Position numbers and translations under genes: made by a program. Of a DNA stretch of 64,000 bases, positions 61,572 to 64,000 are shown piece after piece. This DNA is from Allonocardiopsis opalescens (GTDB taxonomy: Bacteria > Actinomycetota > Actinomycetes > Streptosporangiales > Streptosporangiaceae). The notes under the pieces are model-generated. The model was not told the DNA's origin. It made no database searches and worked only from the letters and a program-made list of their open reading frames with translations. The stretch spans positions 620,001-684,000 of the forward strand of contig NZ_PVZC01000002.1 in assembly GCF_003002095.1 (NCBI RefSeq). Reading direction: 5' to 3'. Position 1 is the first letter of the stretch. Every line of letters starts with the position of its first letter.

Positions 61572-61664
61572 GGCCAGAGGCGGGGTCGAACCGCCGACCT
61601 TCCGCTTTTCAGCGGATCACGCCAAGCTCGCCACCAATCCCAGTGACCTGCGCGTTCTCTGGCC
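61572..61664 (-). pseudogene. tRNA-Phe-like element C
   Basis: On the minus strand, 93 bases from GGCCAGA to TCTGGCC, a perfect 7-bp acceptor pairing. It contains an intact T-arm (GGCGG TTCGACC CCGCC) preceded by AAGGTC, and an anticodon-like arm TCCGC-TGAAAA-GCGGA. That arm carries GAA (Phe) but its loop has six bases instead of seven. The D-arm segment is enlarged and does not form a normal stem. A terminator follows. It may be a pseudogene or a tRNA-like small RNA. The 480-base gap 61352-61831 holds no protein gene. Confidence 0.55.
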
Positions 61665-61831
61665 AGCAGGGCATACTCTCCGTTTTCCAACGCGCATTCA
61701 ACGCGAGTCCCCTCTGCGGACGCCATCCGACCCATTCTGACGAGGTGTCGTAGAGGGGGCGACATGGCCACCCGCCAGGAGGTCACAGACACGCCGACCA
61801 TCACGCCCGCGGGACAGCCAGGTCACGGGGA

Positions 61832-63919
61832 TCAGGTGTCGTTGGTGCGGCGGAGCTCATCGAGAAGGTTCTGGGCGTCGGCGCTCCTGTGGGCGTCGCC
61901 CGTCTCGGTGTACAGGGCCACCGCGTGTTCCGCTGCGGCCACAGCTTCACGCACCTGTCCACTGGCTTGTAGCGCCAGCCCCAGGTTGTTCCACGCCATC
62001 GCCTCGCCGTGTCGGTCGCCCACCTCCCGGAAGAGGTTGCGGGCGTGCTCGTGGGCGTGGATCGCTTCGTCGAACCGCCGCACCTGCCGCAGGGCGAGCC
62101 CCAGGTTGTTCCACGCCGTCGCCTCGCGGTGGCGGTCGCCCACCTCCTGGTGGAGGGTGCGGGCCTGCTCGCAGGCGTGGATGGCTTCGTCGAACCGCCG
62201 CACCTGCCGCAGGGCGAGCCCCAGGTTGTTCCACGCCGTCGCCTCGCGGTGGCGGTCGCCCACCTCCTGGTGGAGGGTGCGGGCCTGCTGGTGGGCGTGG
62301 ATCGCTTCGTCGAACCGCCGCACCTGCCGCAGGGCGGTCCCCAGGTTGTTCCACGCCCTCGCCTCGCGATGGTGGTCGCCGGTGTGGTGGGCGGTGTCGC
62401 GGGCGATGGTGGACAGGGTGATCTGATCGTCGAAGTAGCGCCGCCAGTCCAGGTAGTAGGCCAGCAGCAGCGGCAGGCGGATCGCCGTTGTGGTGTGGCC
62501 GGTGGCCTGGGCGGTGATGGTGGTGGCGATGAGGTTGGGGCGTTCGGCGTCCAACCACGCCAACGCCTCCTCCCGGCCGGCGAAGACCTCAGGCACCTCA
62601 TCGCCGGGCAGCGCCCGTAGGTGGTCGTCGGCGGCGTCGGCCAGGGCGATGTAGTGGGCGAACAGCCGGGTCCGCGCCTGGTCCTGGTAGTCGGCTGCGG
62701 CGGGGTCGGTTTCGGTTTGGGTGTGGAGGTGGTGGTGGGCGTAGGCGGCGACCAGGTCGTGCATCGACCACCGCCCGCTCTGGGGGTCCTCGCGCAGCAG
62801 GTGGGCGTCGGCCAACTCCAGCAGGACTTCGGCCGCGTCGTCCTCGGCCAGGTCGGCGAGGGCGGCGGCGGCCGGGGTGGAGATATCGGGGCCGGGGTTG
62901 AGGGCCAGTAGGGCGAACACCCGCGCCTGCTGGGGGGACAGTTGCTGGTGGGACAGGTCGAAGGTGGCCCGCAGCGTGCGCTCGCCGTCGTCCAGGCGGG
63001 TGAGCCGGGTGGCGGTGTCGGTGAGCCGCTCGGCCAGCCGCCCCGGGCGCAGACTCCGGGAACGTACCAGCAGCGCGGCCGTGATCTGCAACGCCAGCGG
63101 CAACCCCCCACACGCCGCCGCCAACCGGGCCAGCCCGTCGGCGTCATCGGCGCGGCCGTCGGCCGGGTTGGCGGTACGCAGCTCGACGCGAAGCACCTCC
63201 ACCGCCGCCTCAGGCGCCAGTACGTCCAGGTCGATGATGGCCGCCCCCAGCGTGACCAGCCGGTAGCGGGAGGTCACCAGCAACCGATGCCCACCCACTC
63301 CAGGCAGCAGCCAATGCACCTGGGCGCGATCGCGGGCGTTGTCGGCCACCACCAGCACCGGCCCCCCACGCTCGGCGGCCACCTCCTCCAACCGCGACCG
63401 GTACAGCGCGGCCCGCTCCTCCACCGTCGGCGGGATGTGGATCGCCGCGACCCCCAGCAGCCGCAGTACCGTCTCCAGCGCCTCACCCGCCCCCATGGGC
63501 GCACCCTCAGCGCTGTGGCCACGCAGGTCCACCGGCACCGTCGCCGAGAACCACCCCCGCGCCCGCGCCTGGTGGTCAGCCGCCGCGGCCAGAGTGCTCT
63601 TACCCACCCCGCCCATCCCGGCCACCGCCGACACCACCACACCCACCCCAACCCCGGCGGAGGGATCCAGCACGGCCAGCAACCGCCCCAAAACCTCCTC
63701 CCGGCCGGCGAACCCCGCCGGGAGCACCGGCAACCCCGCCAACGCCCGGGGAGCGGCGCCGTGATCATGGTGGATCTCCTGCTTGCCCACCACCGGAGCC
63801 TGGAACTCACCGCTGATCGTGACCTGGTCACCCGGATGAGACGTCACCGTGACCGGAGCGGTGAAGTCCCGCCCCTGCACCACACTCCCGCCGACCGTGC
63901 CCGACGCTGTATTCGCCAT
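61832..63919 (-). CDS. STAND NTPase: NB-ARC domain with C-terminal TPR repeats
   Basis: 695 residues from ATG 63919 (the frame stays open to the window edge). The N-terminal ASGTVGGSVVQGRDF plus beta-rich segment is typical of actinomycete STAND proteins. NB-ARC: Walker A GMGGVGKST (101-109), Walker B VLVVADNARD (188-197), RLLVTSRYRL, CGGLPLAL (270-277) and MHD (386-388). C-terminal TPRs of 40 residues, each with AWNNLG and QVRRFDEAIHA, occupy about 500-690. Such proteins are signal-transduction or anti-phage sensors that oligomerise on ligand binding; no separate effector domain is visible here. Confidence 0.85.
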   Translation of the reverse strand: MANTASGTVGGSVVQGRDFTAPVTVTSHPGDQVTISGEFQAPVVGKQEIHHDHGAAPRALAGLPVLPAGFAGREEVLGRLLAVLDPSAGVGVGVVVSAVAGMGGVGKSTLAAAADHQARARGWFSATVPVDLRGHSAEGAPMGAGEALETVLRLLGVAAIHIPPTVEERAALYRSRLEEVAAERGGPVLVVADNARDRAQVHWLLPGVGGHRLLVTSRYRLVTLGAAIIDLDVLAPEAAVEVLRVELRTANPADGRADDADGLARLAAACGGLPLALQITAALLVRSRSLRPGRLAERLTDTATRLTRLDDGERTLRATFDLSHQQLSPQQARVFALLALNPGPDISTPAAAALADLAEDDAAEVLLELADAHLLREDPQSGRWSMHDLVAAYAHHHLHTQTETDPAAADYQDQARTRLFAHYIALADAADDHLRALPGDEVPEVFAGREEALAWLDAERPNLIATTITAQATGHTTTAIRLPLLLAYYLDWRRYFDDQITLSTIARDTAHHTGDHHREARAWNNLGTALRQVRRFDEAIHAHQQARTLHQEVGDRHREATAWNNLGLALRQVRRFDEAIHACEQARTLHQEVGDRHREATAWNNLGLALRQVRRFDEAIHAHEHARNLFREVGDRHGEAMAWNNLGLALQASGQVREAVAAAEHAVALYTETGDAHRSADAQNLLDELRRTNDT
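61982..62401. repeat. 120-bp tandem coding repeats (TPR units)
   Basis: GGTTGTTCCACGCC recurs at 61984, 62104, 62224 and 62344, a strict 120-bp period. The two central units (62041-62160, 62161-62280) differ at only a few positions, so duplication or homogenisation is recent. Confidence 0.85.
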
Positions 63920-64000
63920 CGCGCCAGGCGAAGCCGGCTCCCCCGCCGCCTCAGTCCCCGTTCGGTGAGAGCGGACCGCCCACACCACACACGGCACCAC

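Noticed and set aside
59891-61753. Short plus-strand frames containing VARGGVEPPTF / WPEAGSNRRPSAF peptides
   Set aside because: These are antisense translations of the tRNA-like elements, a known type of spurious annotation, and have no ribosome sites.
57225-61831. Integrase, transposase or cas gene remnants in the accessory end
   Set aside because: No tyrosine/serine recombinase, DDE or Cas motifs seen in any frame of the gene-free stretches.

Overview
The window reads as chromosomal DNA of a high-GC actinomycete. G or C fills most third codon positions, GTG and TTG starts are common, genes are joined by ATGA/GTGA/TTGA stop-start overlaps, and several genes have a -10 hexamer only 5-7 bases before the start codon (leaderless transcripts). 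The order fbaA, DUF3151 gene, purA, corA, purD, purC suggests Streptosporangiales, perhaps a Nocardiopsis/Streptomonospora/Thermobifida relative. That placement is an inference from family knowledge.

Layout. 1-3.0 kb: a NarL/DesK-type two-component pair (regulator cut by the window edge) divergent from a membrane protein. 3.0-12.0 kb: an amino-sugar or glycoside uptake and catabolism locus. A SIS-domain protein and a BadF-type sugar kinase diverge from a GntR/UTRA regulator, a cytoplasmic GH15 enzyme, a CUT1 ABC importer lacking its own ATPase, and a Gfo/Idh/MocA oxidoreductase; a palindromic operator lies between the two arms. 12-15.6 kb: a TetR-like regulator, a GAF/winged-helix regulator and a DNA polymerase III beta clamp. 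15.6-19.6 kb: an envelope-stress-like module (histidine kinase, response regulator, two DUF4097 proteins). 19.7-25.5 kb: an NTF2-like protein, an Rv0909-type antitoxin-like protein, a FadE5-like acyl-CoA dehydrogenase with a paired operator, RDD and MFS membrane proteins, and a DinB-like protein. 26-44.5 kb: nucleotide and housekeeping genes (NCS2 purine permease, pyrE, fbaA, purA, purD, purC, a MurA family enzyme, a HisC-type aminotransferase) with corA and small genes between them. 44.7-57.2 kb: flotillin/NfeD-like pair, peptide deformylase, transporters, asparaginase, acyltransferase, APC permease and a YbdK-type ligase.

57.2-64 kb is an accessory-looking end. It holds a short, decaying type I-E-like CRISPR array with no cas genes in view, an isolated murF, three degenerate tRNA-Phe-like elements each followed by a hairpin, two small genes, and a STAND NTPase (NB-ARC plus near-identical TPR units).

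The most interesting structures are non-coding or very small. Upstream of corA is a proline-rich 42-codon leader ORF followed by a hairpin that places the Shine-Dalgarno in its loop and the start codon in its stem. An uninterrupted array of thirteen 11-bp units lies between corA and purD. purC looks as if it starts at AUC. A 46-residue zinc-ribbon-like gene lies antisense between two housekeeping genes. A 19-bp perfect inverted repeat sits between a lipoprotein gene and the flotillin operon. The CRISPR array and the tRNA-like elements complete the list.
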